Source: Ignavibacteriota bacterium (lineage in GTDB: Bacteria; Bacteroidota; Ignavibacteria; Palsa-1295). Taken from it: DNA of 64,000 nt. The notes under the pieces are model-generated. The model saw only the letters and a program-made list of their open reading frames with translations, ran no database searches and was not told where the DNA came from. The DNA lies in assembly GCA_003151825.1 (NCBI GenBank), contig PLYO01000002.1, positions 39,300-103,299 on the forward strand. The letters run 5' to 3'. Both the position numbers and the translations under genes were made by a program. Below, in pieces: positions 24,766 through 33,844 of this stretch (positions are counted from its first letter, which is position 1; each line of letters opens with the position of its first letter).

Positions 24766-25517
24766 TTATCGCTCTCATCATCGGCGCTATCACCGGCTGG
24801 CTGATGTCGATGCCGATCGGCCCGTTGAACGCGGCCGTGATTTCGCGCACGCTAAAGTATAGCTTCAAATTCGGGCTTGCTGTTGGCGTTGGCGCGGCGG
24901 TGATGGACGTGATTTATTGCGGCGGCGCGGCGCAGATCAATCAATTCCTCGTCAAGTCTCCCGTCATCAATCTGTGTTTCGAGCTTGCAGGATTCACCGC
25001 GCTTCTCATCCTCGGCATTCGCCAGCTTTCCAGCAAGACCCCTCCCGAAGAACTGCAATACATTCCCGATAATAACACGGACCTCGGCGAGCGCGTGGCA
25101 CTCGCCGCGATGAAACGCATGAATCTGGAAAAAAAGAGCCTGATCGGTCCCTTCACGATTGGAATTCTGCTCTATGCCACCAATGTGATGGCCGTCCCGG
25201 AATGGATTATCGTCTCCGGACTCTGGCGCGGCTGGGGTTTGCTCGGATCGGGAGTAGATATTAACGCATCCTTCGCGCTGGGCGCGGGCGCGGGAACCTT
25301 CTGCTGGTATCTCGTCCTCATACGGTGGATTGCAAAGCATCATCGCGGCTTTAAGCCCGCCACGCTCCAAAAAATAAATCTCGGAACCGGCATTGCCATG
25401 CTTGCCTTCGCGGCGTATTTTGCGTTTGCAATTCTCTTCGAGACAAACTGGCACGAAGTGCAGTCCCACTTCGTGCATAACACGGGTCAGATTATAGACT
25501 CGATTCGGGCGAAGTAA
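24762..25517 (+). CDS. LysE-type translocator family membrane protein
   Basis: 251 residues with about six transmembrane helices. The N-terminal pattern GWLMSMPIGPLNAAVISRTL is that of LysE/RhtB exporters, which expel amino acids. An extra hydrophilic loop around residues 90-125 is longer than in classical LysE. It starts at TTG 24762, overlapping the DinB stop (TTGA), so it is translated as the third member of a DUF547-DinB-LysE unit. The substrate cannot be predicted. Confidence 0.8.
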   Translation: MIIALIIGAITGWLMSMPIGPLNAAVISRTLKYSFKFGLAVGVGAAVMDVIYCGGAAQINQFLVKSPVINLCFELAGFTALLILGIRQLSSKTPPEELQYIPDNNTDLGERVALAAMKRMNLEKKSLIGPFTIGILLYATNVMAVPEWIIVSGLWRGWGLLGSGVDINASFALGAGAGTFCWYLVLIRWIAKHHRGFKPATLQKINLGTGIAMLAFAAYFAFAILFETNWHEVQSHFVHNTGQIIDSIRAK

Positions 25518-26033
25518 AATCTCGTTTTCTGTTAGGTGCCTTTGTGTGTTTGTTCGTTTCATATTCATTTTCTCCAAGAAATAGGTGCCGTTTTTCTTTC
25601 TTGTGAGTTCCCGACCCACCCTCGTTTCCGAGCCATTTTCGCCATTTGTTCTAATAAGTCGTTTTCATAAAGAACACGTTCATACAGAAAACTACCTCCA
25701 CGCTCGATTTTCAATGAACTCCCGCACCCTCCCCTCTAACTCTTCATTCTTACCTCTTAATTGATATTGGTGCCCATCAAAGCATGTACTAATATAAGAA
25801 ATAAAATGGACGAAGTCAAGTGTTTTAAAATTATTTTTGAATTTCATGGCTTGCCATAAGAAAACCATCCATTAATTTTTCTTCTAAAACCGAGTACCAA
25901 TTCCCGCTTTTCTTTGTATATTGGGGTTGGCTAACGAAGCTTCTCGAGTCCACCGTGGATGGTCGGTCACCCTTGATTGGCGGATACGTCTAACTTCAGA
26001 ATTCTTCACTGAAACTATTTTAGAAAACTCAAT
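25518..26033. other. Gene-free region holding a leader element and the upstream region of the 1596-residue T9SS gene
   Basis: Half a kilobase with no gene. Its first half holds the third copy of the dispersed leader element (minus strand). Its second half is AT-rich and contains a TATATT box at 25917-25922 about 110 bp before the ATG of the next gene, with only a poor -35. The motif attcccgcttttc next to it is also found 25 bp before the ATG of the signal-peptide fragments at 46256 and 46987. Confidence 0.55.
25640..25820 (-). promoter_or_regulatory. Dispersed promoter/leader element, copy 3
   Basis: On the minus strand, TTGACT (complement of 25814-25819), 17 bp, TATATT (complement of 25791-25796), then TGCTTTGATGGGCACC. 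Farther on come AGGTAGTTTTCTGTATGAA and ATGGCGAAAATGGCTCGG, matching the order seen in copy 1. It drives leftward transcription, but no minus-strand gene follows; the neighbour is the convergent LysE-type gene. A canonical promoter with no obvious gene suggests a mobile or decayed leader, or a small RNA. Confidence 0.55.
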
Positions 26034-29000
26034 ATGAAACTCGCATCGCATCGCATCGCATCGCATCGCATCGCATCGCATCGCATCGCATCGCAAGGTA
26101 ATGGAATAATCTCAAGAAAGTTCCTTTCCATGCTAACGTTTTGCGCGCTGCTCTTTTTCGGCCTCTCGGGGCTGCGGGCGCAATCGAATACGGAATATAA
26201 CTTTAACCAGCAGTCCCTCGTGGATGGACTTACTTATGGTTCAGATGGATTTACTCAGGTTTCAACTGACCCCGTGCCGATACTCACCATGGACTGCATC
26301 GCCGCCAACGGTTACGGGCAGTGGACGCTCACATCGTCCTGGGGTGGGAACGCTTCTAGCGGCGATTACACGCCCGGGTGGTACTTGCTGGAAAATGCGC
26401 TGCGCGAACCAGCCTCGTCTTTCGTCCTCAACGATCCAACTCACCCCGGCTGCCAACCGCCCGGTGTTGTGGAACATGGCATGCACACAACACTAAATTA
26501 TATTGCGCAAGGTAACGGGTGCGGCGGAGGAACCTACATTGCCTATGCACCCGTCGCTCCCAAAGCAGCCGCGAATCTCGACGGGTGGAATTGCTTCGTC
26601 TGGGTTGATTTGAACAATAATACCCCGCACCAGCGATTCGATATCGAATACTTCCGCCCGGCCGATCCGGCCGACATCGACATTTCACTCTCTGGATTTC
26701 CCGGTAATCTTCTGGATTATCAAGGTGGCACTCATGTCGTCAAGCATGACATCGAGCAGGACACTTTTTCAACAACGTTCCCACCCCCCATCCGCCACGA
26801 TGTTGTGGCCGAAAACGACCCCCGCGATGATTTCGACATTGCGATGGACGCCGAATACCTTTATATCACATGGTGTACGCTCAATGGAAATAAAGAAATT
26901 TGGGTTACCGCGATTCACCTATCGAACTTTACTACCGCGACGGGGTTTCCGATGCGGATCGACAATGGTCAATACCCCACTATCGCTTGCGATGTCAGAA
27001 ATAACAGGACTCCGGGCCAGCCTGCTTTTGACGTATGCTATTTGACTGTAGCCGGAGGGAATGTTAAGGCCAGAACATACAATGGCGGCTTTCTAAACCT
27101 CCTGCTGAACCCCCAGTGCTGGGATCCTATCCAGCCAAGGACACTCGACCCCCTGGCTGCCTATCATGCGCGAATAGTGGTCAGCAGCGCCGCCAATTCG
27201 CCAACGCCGGTCCGCTCGATTTATGTAATCGCGCAAGTGACCCCTCAAAATGGGACGGCCACGGCACAACGGCATCTTATCCTTTATAGCGAACTTAATA
27301 GCTCGGCGGCTAAGAATGCTATTTATGTGGATGGATCTTACATTCCAGCAACACCCGCTAACGTATTGTTAGCTGGCGCCACGCTTTCCGTTATTGACGA
27401 ACCGATCACTGCGTTCGCCAATCCTTACAACTTCTGGGACGAAAATTCCAACAACAACAATTCGTACGATCAATTTCATTGTGTTTATCGCTTAGAAGCG
27501 GACTATGCCAGTCCCACCCGCACCACTTATCCGCTTATGATTGTCGAGGGTTATGACAATGCCGCCCCGCAACCTTTTGCAGACCCAACGACGGATACGC
27601 GTTTAAATCTCAACGTAAATGGGCAGCAGGGCTTGCCGGCGCCCGCAAACGGATCTTCCTATGTTGCCGCCGTCAATCAAATGGGTATTCATGTACACTG
27701 GCGCTCAGGAACTGTTGGCGCCGGAACGGGAACCCATTTTTATGCGCGGGATGCAGGCCCAACAACAGCATCGGACGGCCATTACAGCCGTGCATTCGAC
27801 GAGCCAATCGAAGAGAATACACTCGTGACCGATCTGTGCTACGTGGCTGATAGTTTGACCCACGTTGGAACCTCGGGGGCGATGATCTTGCCTGGAAAGA
27901 CACTGACCATTTGGAGCGATCCCAATTATGCCAACAATGGGTTTTATCAGCCGCCGGTGCCGGGTCAGTGGGATTACGGGAACCCCAATCCTCCGGCCCC
28001 CCCCAATCCCGGCACGCTCAGCTTCGTCGATCCAAATGTTACATTGTGGGTTGGAGACGGCATCACGTTTGGCACCCCGAGTACAAATTCTACGCTGGCC
28101 GTCATGCCCAATTTTCAATTGATCTTCCAGGGCTATCCAGATGGCGAATTAACGTACAGCTCGCAGAGTGTGACCGTTCAGGCCGGCGCCACATTCAATT
28201 ATTATGGACTGGGTTACCATTACCCAAACGGTCCCCCTATAAATCCCCTTACAAATCCACCTACATTTGTCCCCGAGATTACCTGTGCGCCTATTGTCGG
28301 CAGCGAGGACCTCGCCATCGATGGCGCTGGAACTATTACGCTCAAGGGAACCGAGGCCTCTCCGGCTATCCTTAATATTGAGCCGGGAGCCGATATGGAC
28401 ATCCTCGAAGATGAGTTCCTGAAGAGTGGTGATCAAACAAATCCTTTAACAAGCCCCATGGAGGCTCAGATCAACTTGCTGTTTGGCATCACGATTCTAC
28501 CGACTCAGTTTATTCCCCCCGGGGAGCCAGGCAATGTATCCGGCGTTCTGACGATTGAAGGCGAAGGAATTCTTAACAACACGACCGTCACCAGCCAATT
28601 TCCATCCACAGTCGTGTCGAGCCAGGCGAATCCCTGGGGGTACGCTTTCTTGAATTACCCTCTCTATGTCCCATGCCCGCAATCCACCGATGGTCAAGGG
28701 AACCCCAATGGAAGCGACGAGTTAAATGATCCGCCGTTTCAACTAACGGCCACGAATTCGACTTTCCAAAACACTGGAGGCGGTACGGGAATTATTCGGT
28801 TCGATGGGAATAAGGAAGTAAATAGCGCCACCGCACCTCCATTCATACTTGCTTACAATGGAGTACTCTTTAGTGGCTGCACATTTACGAATTGCGCCAT
28901 TTCCGCCTGGGATCCACAGCCGAACGTTGGCAATTCGAATAAAATCCCTATCGTTTTGACGAACGATTTCTCCATTCAGGGATGTACCTTCACGGGACTC

Positions 29001-30824
29001 CGGCAAGTCAACACCATCGATATTCGCCGAATCGCGCTCAATACGTATGGAACGATTAATATCGGCGGCGTTGCAGCCAATACCTTCGACCCCATAGCTT
29101 TGACCGCAAATACGGCTTCGGGAACGACGGACATTTTCATTTCCGGGTTCAATACCATGGGGCAGGATGGAACTGGAATGTCGCAGGTTACCGTGGGAAA
29201 CAATACCTTAGAAAACGGGAATAGCACCGTGGGAATCGACTTCGAACAATCTGTTGGGAACGTTGAGGGGAATAGCGTATCGGGGAATTTCTCAATTGCA
29301 ATAGAGGACAATGGACCGATACCAGGGTTAGGCTTGCTGGACGATCATACCTTTATTTGTAGTAACTTCCTGACAAATTCCGGAGTAGGTATTGCTACCT
29401 CTGGATACGATGGATACCTAAAGTTGAATACAATCACAGGCGCTATGCAGGGCTATAATTCTGGATTGAATGGCAAATTTCCCGGTATGGTTGCAAATTC
29501 AATTACAGGAAGCGTAAATGAAGGTATTGTTGCAACGGGTGGTTTAGACATGAGTGGAATATTTCACTCTCCGAATCCGAATAATGAACCGAATTATGCC
29601 GGGTTCAATGTCGTAACCGGAAACTTTACAAGTTCCCGATCTACACCGCCTCCTGCGCAAATTACGTTGACAAGCAACCCCACTCAGGTTGGTTTCGACG
29701 ATTTCTTAGGTCTTTCTGAAAATCCGCTTGGCACTAACAACAACTCGAGCGATCTCGCCGATGCAGGTCAAAATAGTCTTGTCGGCGGAGGTGGTGGAAC
29801 TAACATTTTGATCGAGGGGGACGGTGAGACAGGACGCGACGTCTCAAATAATTGGTGGGGAGCAACAGGAGCGCCGGCCAGCTCAGTTATTCCTAATTTT
29901 AATTTTGCAAGTTCCTCAACGTTCACTTTGACCGGGCCACCCACTATACCGTTTTTCGAATGCGGGAGCCTGAACGATGTTACACATCGCAAAGGAAATG
30001 TGAAGCCACAAAGTGAGACTAACGATACGGCCTCATGCCTGACGTCGCTTGGCAATGGAAATTCTCTGTTGCAAGATGGTTATTACGATCAAGCATACGA
30101 CACAATGGAGAATTACATTCGGCAATGCTATCAACAAACTGGTGCTGGCGTATTTGGTATATACGGAGACGCTACGACGGACACTTGTCTGACGCCACAA
30201 GGAAGGGCAGCGACCAAAGCGTTCCTCTTATCAGTTCTTCCTCTGAGAACAGACGATCAGTGGTTCTGCGCGTGTGTTGGATGTCTTGCAAATTCTTTTC
30301 GACTCGATACCAATTACGATCGTGAAATAATGAGCCTTGCGAAATGGATCGCTGATAACCCTCGATGCTCGTATGAGTCAAGTCAAGTTCTTGCCGGTTA
30401 TTATAAGGAGCGCCATTATGATTCCAGCAATTGGGCAGATACGATGCACTACCCGGAAGTGTACGACTCCTCACTGCTTACGATGCAGCAAATGGGCTTA
30501 GATAGCGTGCTCATTATTGCGGCAACGGAGGGGGTGCAATACCAGCCCGGCGCATCGCAAATTATTTTAGATGCGCATATTACCGCCAACCCGTTTACGG
30601 AAGCTACCAATCTTTCGCTTCTCATCGGGCGGGAGGCATACATCCATATCGGGGTGTATAATCTTCTTGGCGAGCAAATAGCTGGCGCGGGCTATAACGG
30701 CACGTTCGAGCAGGGTTCCGCAATCGTTCCTATGAATTTGGATGCCTCGCCGCAGGGAATTTATTACGTCCGCATCCAAACCGCGAACAACGAAACTGAA
30801 ACGCTGAAATTGGTGAAGGAATGA
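26034..30824 (+). CDS. Giant T9SS-exported beta-helix protein, probably phase-variable
   Basis: 1596 residues. Codons 3-21 are made of an 11-copy TCGCA repeat (peptide ASHRI repeated), then RKFLSMLTFCALLFFGLSGLRA completes an export signal. Residues ~50-480 are beta-rich with a BNR-like flavour; ~700-1280 resemble right-handed parallel beta-helix repeats (GCTFTNC, FDPIALTANTASG, NNTLENGNS). A Cys-containing module (~1310-1510) shared with the next two genes follows, then a type-A sorting domain ending TLKLVKE. An alternative ATG at 26130 lacks the basic residues a signal peptide needs, so initiation at 26034 through the repeat is favoured. Changing the repeat number by one or two would break the frame. 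Confidence 0.82.
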   Translation: MKLASHRIASHRIASHRIASQGNGIISRKFLSMLTFCALLFFGLSGLRAQSNTEYNFNQQSLVDGLTYGSDGFTQVSTDPVPILTMDCIAANGYGQWTLTSSWGGNASSGDYTPGWYLLENALREPASSFVLNDPTHPGCQPPGVVEHGMHTTLNYIAQGNGCGGGTYIAYAPVAPKAAANLDGWNCFVWVDLNNNTPHQRFDIEYFRPADPADIDISLSGFPGNLLDYQGGTHVVKHDIEQDTFSTTFPPPIRHDVVAENDPRDDFDIAMDAEYLYITWCTLNGNKEIWVTAIHLSNFTTATGFPMRIDNGQYPTIACDVRNNRTPGQPAFDVCYLTVAGGNVKARTYNGGFLNLLLNPQCWDPIQPRTLDPLAAYHARIVVSSAANSPTPVRSIYVIAQVTPQNGTATAQRHLILYSELNSSAAKNAIYVDGSYIPATPANVLLAGATLSVIDEPITAFANPYNFWDENSNNNNSYDQFHCVYRLEADYASPTRTTYPLMIVEGYDNAAPQPFADPTTDTRLNLNVNGQQGLPAPANGSSYVAAVNQMGIHVHWRSGTVGAGTGTHFYARDAGPTTASDGHYSRAFDEPIEENTLVTDLCYVADSLTHVGTSGAMILPGKTLTIWSDPNYANNGFYQPPVPGQWDYGNPNPPAPPNPGTLSFVDPNVTLWVGDGITFGTPSTNSTLAVMPNFQLIFQGYPDGELTYSSQSVTVQAGATFNYYGLGYHYPNGPPINPLTNPPTFVPEITCAPIVGSEDLAIDGAGTITLKGTEASPAILNIEPGADMDILEDEFLKSGDQTNPLTSPMEAQINLLFGITILPTQFIPPGEPGNVSGVLTIEGEGILNNTTVTSQFPSTVVSSQANPWGYAFLNYPLYVPCPQSTDGQGNPNGSDELNDPPFQLTATNSTFQNTGGGTGIIRFDGNKEVNSATAPPFILAYNGVLFSGCTFTNCAISAWDPQPNVGNSNKIPIVLTNDFSIQGCTFTGLRQVNTIDIRRIALNTYGTINIGGVAANTFDPIALTANTASGTTDIFISGFNTMGQDGTGMSQVTVGNNTLENGNSTVGIDFEQSVGNVEGNSVSGNFSIAIEDNGPIPGLGLLDDHTFICSNFLTNSGVGIATSGYDGYLKLNTITGAMQGYNSGLNGKFPGMVANSITGSVNEGIVATGGLDMSGIFHSPNPNNEPNYAGFNVVTGNFTSSRSTPPPAQITLTSNPTQVGFDDFLGLSENPLGTNNNSSDLADAGQNSLVGGGGGTNILIEGDGETGRDVSNNWWGATGAPASSVIPNFNFASSSTFTLTGPPTIPFFECGSLNDVTHRKGNVKPQSETNDTASCLTSLGNGNSLLQDGYYDQAYDTMENYIRQCYQQTGAGVFGIYGDATTDTCLTPQGRAATKAFLLSVLPLRTDDQWFCACVGCLANSFRLDTNYDREIMSLAKWIADNPRCSYESSQVLAGYYKERHYDSSNWADTMHYPEVYDSSLLTMQQMGLDSVLIIAATEGVQYQPGASQIILDAHITANPFTEATNLSLLIGREAYIHIGVYNLLGEQIAGAGYNGTFEQGSAIVPMNLDASPQGIYYVRIQTANNETETLKLVKE
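26041..26095. repeat. Pentanucleotide tandem repeat (TCGCA)x11
   Basis: Eleven uninterrupted copies of tcgca start 7 bp after the A of the ATG at 26034. Because the unit is five bases, gain or loss of a unit shifts the reading frame. Such repeats are classic slipped-strand contingency loci for surface proteins in other bacteria. Confidence 0.97.
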
Positions 30825-31966
30825 AAAAATTAATCATCGTATCGCTTTTTCTGCTCGCTGGCCATCGCGCCAGCGGGCAGCTTGCCGTCGCGGGAGAGAA
30901 TACCATATTAACTAATAGCCCGGAACCTATTCTCGTCAATGGGCCATCGACCGCTCCTGCAAATCCGGTGGACATTTCAAACAATTGGTGGGGTCACCAT
31001 CCTCCGCCATTAGGATGGAATAACAATTACGTTTCCGGAACGAATTTTACATCAGGCTCGACATTTCTTTCCTCTAAGCCAAGCCGCCCCTTTTTCGATT
31101 GTGGAAGCCTTTTTGATTTAGCCGGAAGGAAAGGGAATGTGCCTCAGAGCTTGCAAGATGCCAACGATTCGCCATGTTCATACGCACTGGGAGCCAGTGA
31201 GGGTCTGGTAACCGATGGCCTATATGATCAGGCGTACGATTCAGCATGTTATTATCTAAGCCATTGCTACTACCAGGCCAACGCTACCGAAGGTTTCGGC
31301 GCATTGGCATCCGCAGGCGTTGATACTATCGAAACCCAAATAGGCTGTACTTCACTCAGGAGTTTTCTTCTATCCGTTCTTCCTTTGAGGAGCGATGATG
31401 ACTGGTTCTGTCACTGCGTTCTCGATCTAAGTGGAACTTTCTTCGAGGATACTAACAGTAATCGAGAATATATGAGCTTATTATACTGGCTTATGAATAA
31501 TCCCCGTTGCGCTGCGTATCAAGCCGGAATTGCGGCCAGTTATTATCAAGAGCGTAAAGACGATTACCACCTGTGGCAGGATACCATGCACTACCCGGAA
31601 AAATACGACTCTTCCCTGCTTACGATGCAGCAAATGGGGCTGGATAGCGTGTTAATCATTGCGGCAACGGAGGGGGTAACGTACCAGCCGGGCGCTTCGC
31701 AAATTATTTTAGATGCGCATATCACTTCGAACCCATTTACGAATGAGACAAACGTTTCCCTCCTTATCGGGCGGGAGGCATACATCCATATCGGGGTGTA
31801 TAATCTTCTTGGCGAGCAAATAGCCGGCGCGGGGTACAACGGTACATTCGAGCAAGGCTCGGCAATAATTCCCATAAATTTAGATGCCGCTCCGCCGGGA
31901 ATTTATTACGTCCGCATCCAAACCGCAAACAATGAAACTGAAACGCTGAAATTGGTGAAGGAATGA
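30821..31966 (+). CDS. T9SS-exported partial paralogue of the giant gene (first tandem copy)
   Basis: 381 residues with signal peptide (KKLIIVSLFLLAGHRASG), a short stretch with SNNWWG, then the same Cys-containing module as the C-terminus of the 1596-residue protein (GLYDQAYDSACYYLSHCYY, FLLSVLPLRSDDDWFC, TMQQMGLDSVLII) and the same type-A sorting domain. Its ATG overlaps the giant gene's stop by 4 bp. It has lost the beta-helix part, so it looks like a 3' fragment that gained its own signal peptide. It is likely co-translated with its parent but not itself behind the unstable repeat. Confidence 0.85.
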   Translation: MKKLIIVSLFLLAGHRASGQLAVAGENTILTNSPEPILVNGPSTAPANPVDISNNWWGHHPPPLGWNNNYVSGTNFTSGSTFLSSKPSRPFFDCGSLFDLAGRKGNVPQSLQDANDSPCSYALGASEGLVTDGLYDQAYDSACYYLSHCYYQANATEGFGALASAGVDTIETQIGCTSLRSFLLSVLPLRSDDDWFCHCVLDLSGTFFEDTNSNREYMSLLYWLMNNPRCAAYQAGIAASYYQERKDDYHLWQDTMHYPEKYDSSLLTMQQMGLDSVLIIAATEGVTYQPGASQIILDAHITSNPFTNETNVSLLIGREAYIHIGVYNLLGEQIAGAGYNGTFEQGSAIIPINLDAAPPGIYYVRIQTANNETETLKLVKE

Positions 31967-33105
31967 AAAAATTAATCATCGTATCGCTTTTTCTGCTCGC
32001 TGGCCATCGCGCCAGCGGGCAGCTTGCCGTCGCGGGAGAAAATACGATCTTAACTACCAGCCCGGAACCAATTCTCGTCAATGGACCTTCGACCGGCCCG
32101 ACAAATCCTGTTGATATTTCCAATAATTGGCGGGGAGCAAGTACTCCTCCCGCTGGAGCATTTGTAAGCTTTGCTGGCGCCAGTGGCTCAACATTCACGC
32201 TGACGGGGCCACCACCTTCAGCATCTTCGTTCCTCGTTTGTGGCAGCCTGAACGATGTGGCAGGACACAAAGCAATATCGACCCAAAGTATGCAGGATGC
32301 CAACGATTCATCTTGCAATCACACTATTGGAATGGCTTATTCATTGGTAACCGATGGATTCTACGATCAAGCTTATGACTCAGCCTGCTATTACCTTAGC
32401 CACTGCTATTACCAATCAGAGGCCGTTGAAGGATTCGGTGCGTTGGGTGATGCAGCTGTAGATACGACACTTACCCCAATAGGCCGTACATCCATGAGGA
32501 GCTTTCTCTTATCTGTTCTTCCTCTTAGAACCGATGATGATTGGTTTTGCCATTGTGTAAATGCTATCGGGGCTTCATTCCGTGAAGATACAAATCAAGA
32601 TAGGGAGGGGTTGAGCCTATTATATTGGCTTATCAATAATCCTCGTTGTGCTGCCTATCAAGCGGGATATGAAGTTGGTTATACAAATGAGCGCAAGCTC
32701 GATTCCAGCAATTGGGCAGACACGATGCACTACCCGGAAGTGTACGACTCATCGCTGCTTACGATGCAGCAAATGGGGCTGGATACGGTGCTAAAAATCT
32801 CCGCGAACGAGGGCGTGCAAGAAGATGCAATTGGAACACAAATTATTCTTGATGCGCATATTACTTCGAACCCGTTTACGAATGCGACGAATGTATCGCT
32901 ATTAATCGGTCGGGAGGCGTGGGTAACGATCGGGGTGTATAATCTACTTGGGCAACAAATTGCCGGCGCGGGCTACAACGGCACATTCGAGCAAGGTTCC
33001 TCAATCATTCCCATAAATTTGGATGCCGCTCCGCAGGGAATATATTACATCCGCATCACAACCGCAAACAACGAAACGCAGACGCTGAAATTGGTGAAGG
33101 AATAA
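31963..33105 (+). CDS. T9SS-exported partial paralogue of the giant gene (second tandem copy)
   Basis: 380 residues, same architecture as the previous gene. The first ~100 bp are almost identical at DNA level (same signal peptide). The module in the middle is more diverged (FYDQAYDSACYYLSHCYY kept, surroundings changed), and the sorting domain is again nearly identical. The start overlaps the previous stop by 4 bp (ATGA), giving a three-gene overlapping array. It ends 45 bp before the candidate structured RNA. Confidence 0.85.
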   Translation: MKKLIIVSLFLLAGHRASGQLAVAGENTILTTSPEPILVNGPSTGPTNPVDISNNWRGASTPPAGAFVSFAGASGSTFTLTGPPPSASSFLVCGSLNDVAGHKAISTQSMQDANDSSCNHTIGMAYSLVTDGFYDQAYDSACYYLSHCYYQSEAVEGFGALGDAAVDTTLTPIGRTSMRSFLLSVLPLRTDDDWFCHCVNAIGASFREDTNQDREGLSLLYWLINNPRCAAYQAGYEVGYTNERKLDSSNWADTMHYPEVYDSSLLTMQQMGLDTVLKISANEGVQEDAIGTQIILDAHITSNPFTNATNVSLLIGREAWVTIGVYNLLGQQIAGAGYNGTFEQGSSIIPINLDAAPQGIYYIRITTANNETQTLKLVKE

Positions 33106-33150
33106 AAACCATCTAACCCCAAGAACTCACTCGCCGAAAAATTTGTAGAT

Positions 33151-33812
33151 ACTATCGGACGGCCCTTCGAGGAAGACACTAAGGATGAGAAATCACCCGC
33201 GCCGCGAGGCACGGATGAGCAATCGTCCACCGGAGAGCGGGGGTCTCATAAGCCAATCCGCTCTGCCAGCTCGAAGGCCTCCGGAGCACAACGAAAAAAG
33301 AACCAACAGTGAGCCAAAGGGCGCTTGCGCTTGATTCCAACGACAGGCCCCACTCCGCTATCGTAAGCTTGCAGCTTTCGGATTTGCCCGCGCGATTTCT
33401 TAGTTTGCGCGCCGCTTCTTCTGAGCCAGCGATTTTACGGTAGCGGAGAACTCCAATACGCCGCGAGTGAGCAGCATTCGCAGCCGACGTGCCTTGTCGC
33501 CAATGCCGACGCCTCCGCCAGGAGCGCGCGCGTGGTGAAGATGAGGCCGTCCGCAGGCTGAGGGACAGGGGAAGCCAGCGGTCTTCCGTGGATGAGCGAT
33601 CATCCACATAAGGCAGGTGCCCGCTGATACTTGGGGAAATCGGTTCTTTATTCCCTTGTACTGAGATGCCGCCGAATGCACTTCTCTAACGAGCGCGTTT
33701 CACGGCACCTCCCCGGTGGAAATCACTGGCATGATGTTGTTGAATCATCATGTTTTTCCGCCGGTCTCCGGAGCAACCTTTTCGTGTCTTCCTCGCAGGG
33801 CCGTCCTGTTGG
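33151..33812 (+). ncRNA. Candidate large structured RNA of unknown family
   Basis: About 660 bp without a plausible gene. Outer stem: 33158-33180 against 33784-33806, 22 of 23 pairs. Inside: 33230-33240 against 33758-33771; hairpin 33234-33240/33258-33264; helix 33353-33366/33435-33448 (14 bp, one U-G); hairpin 33389-33393/33407-33411; 33576-33581/33621-33626 enclosing GUGGAUGA-GCGA-UCAUCCAC; hairpin 33731-33736/33746-33751. Three hairpins have GNRA loops (GAAA near 33190, GCAA near 33220, GCGA at 33596) only when read on the + strand, and the U-G pair also favours the + strand. I see no RNase P, tmRNA, SRP, intron or rRNA signature. A MITE with long terminal inverted repeats is the alternative. 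Confidence 0.5.
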
Positions 33813-33844
33813 GAAATTATGAAGTATGAATTATGAAGTATGAA

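Noticed and set aside
26041-26095. CRISPR-like array
   Set aside because: Units are 5 bp with no spacers; it is a simple sequence repeat.
25884-26096. 70-residue minus-strand frame starting with repeated RCDAM
   Set aside because: It is the complement of the TCGCA repeat and carries no other feature.
33179-33681. Minus-strand frames of 142 and 93 residues in the candidate RNA region
   Set aside because: They are Arg/Ser-rich without any motif, overlap each other and arise from the GC-rich helices; the stem structure explains the sequence better.
33151-33812. RNase P RNA, tmRNA, rRNA fragment or group I/II intron
   Set aside because: I looked for the RNase P GAGGAAAGTCC core, a tmRNA tag and TTCGA arm, rRNA-like stretches and intron domain V; none is present.
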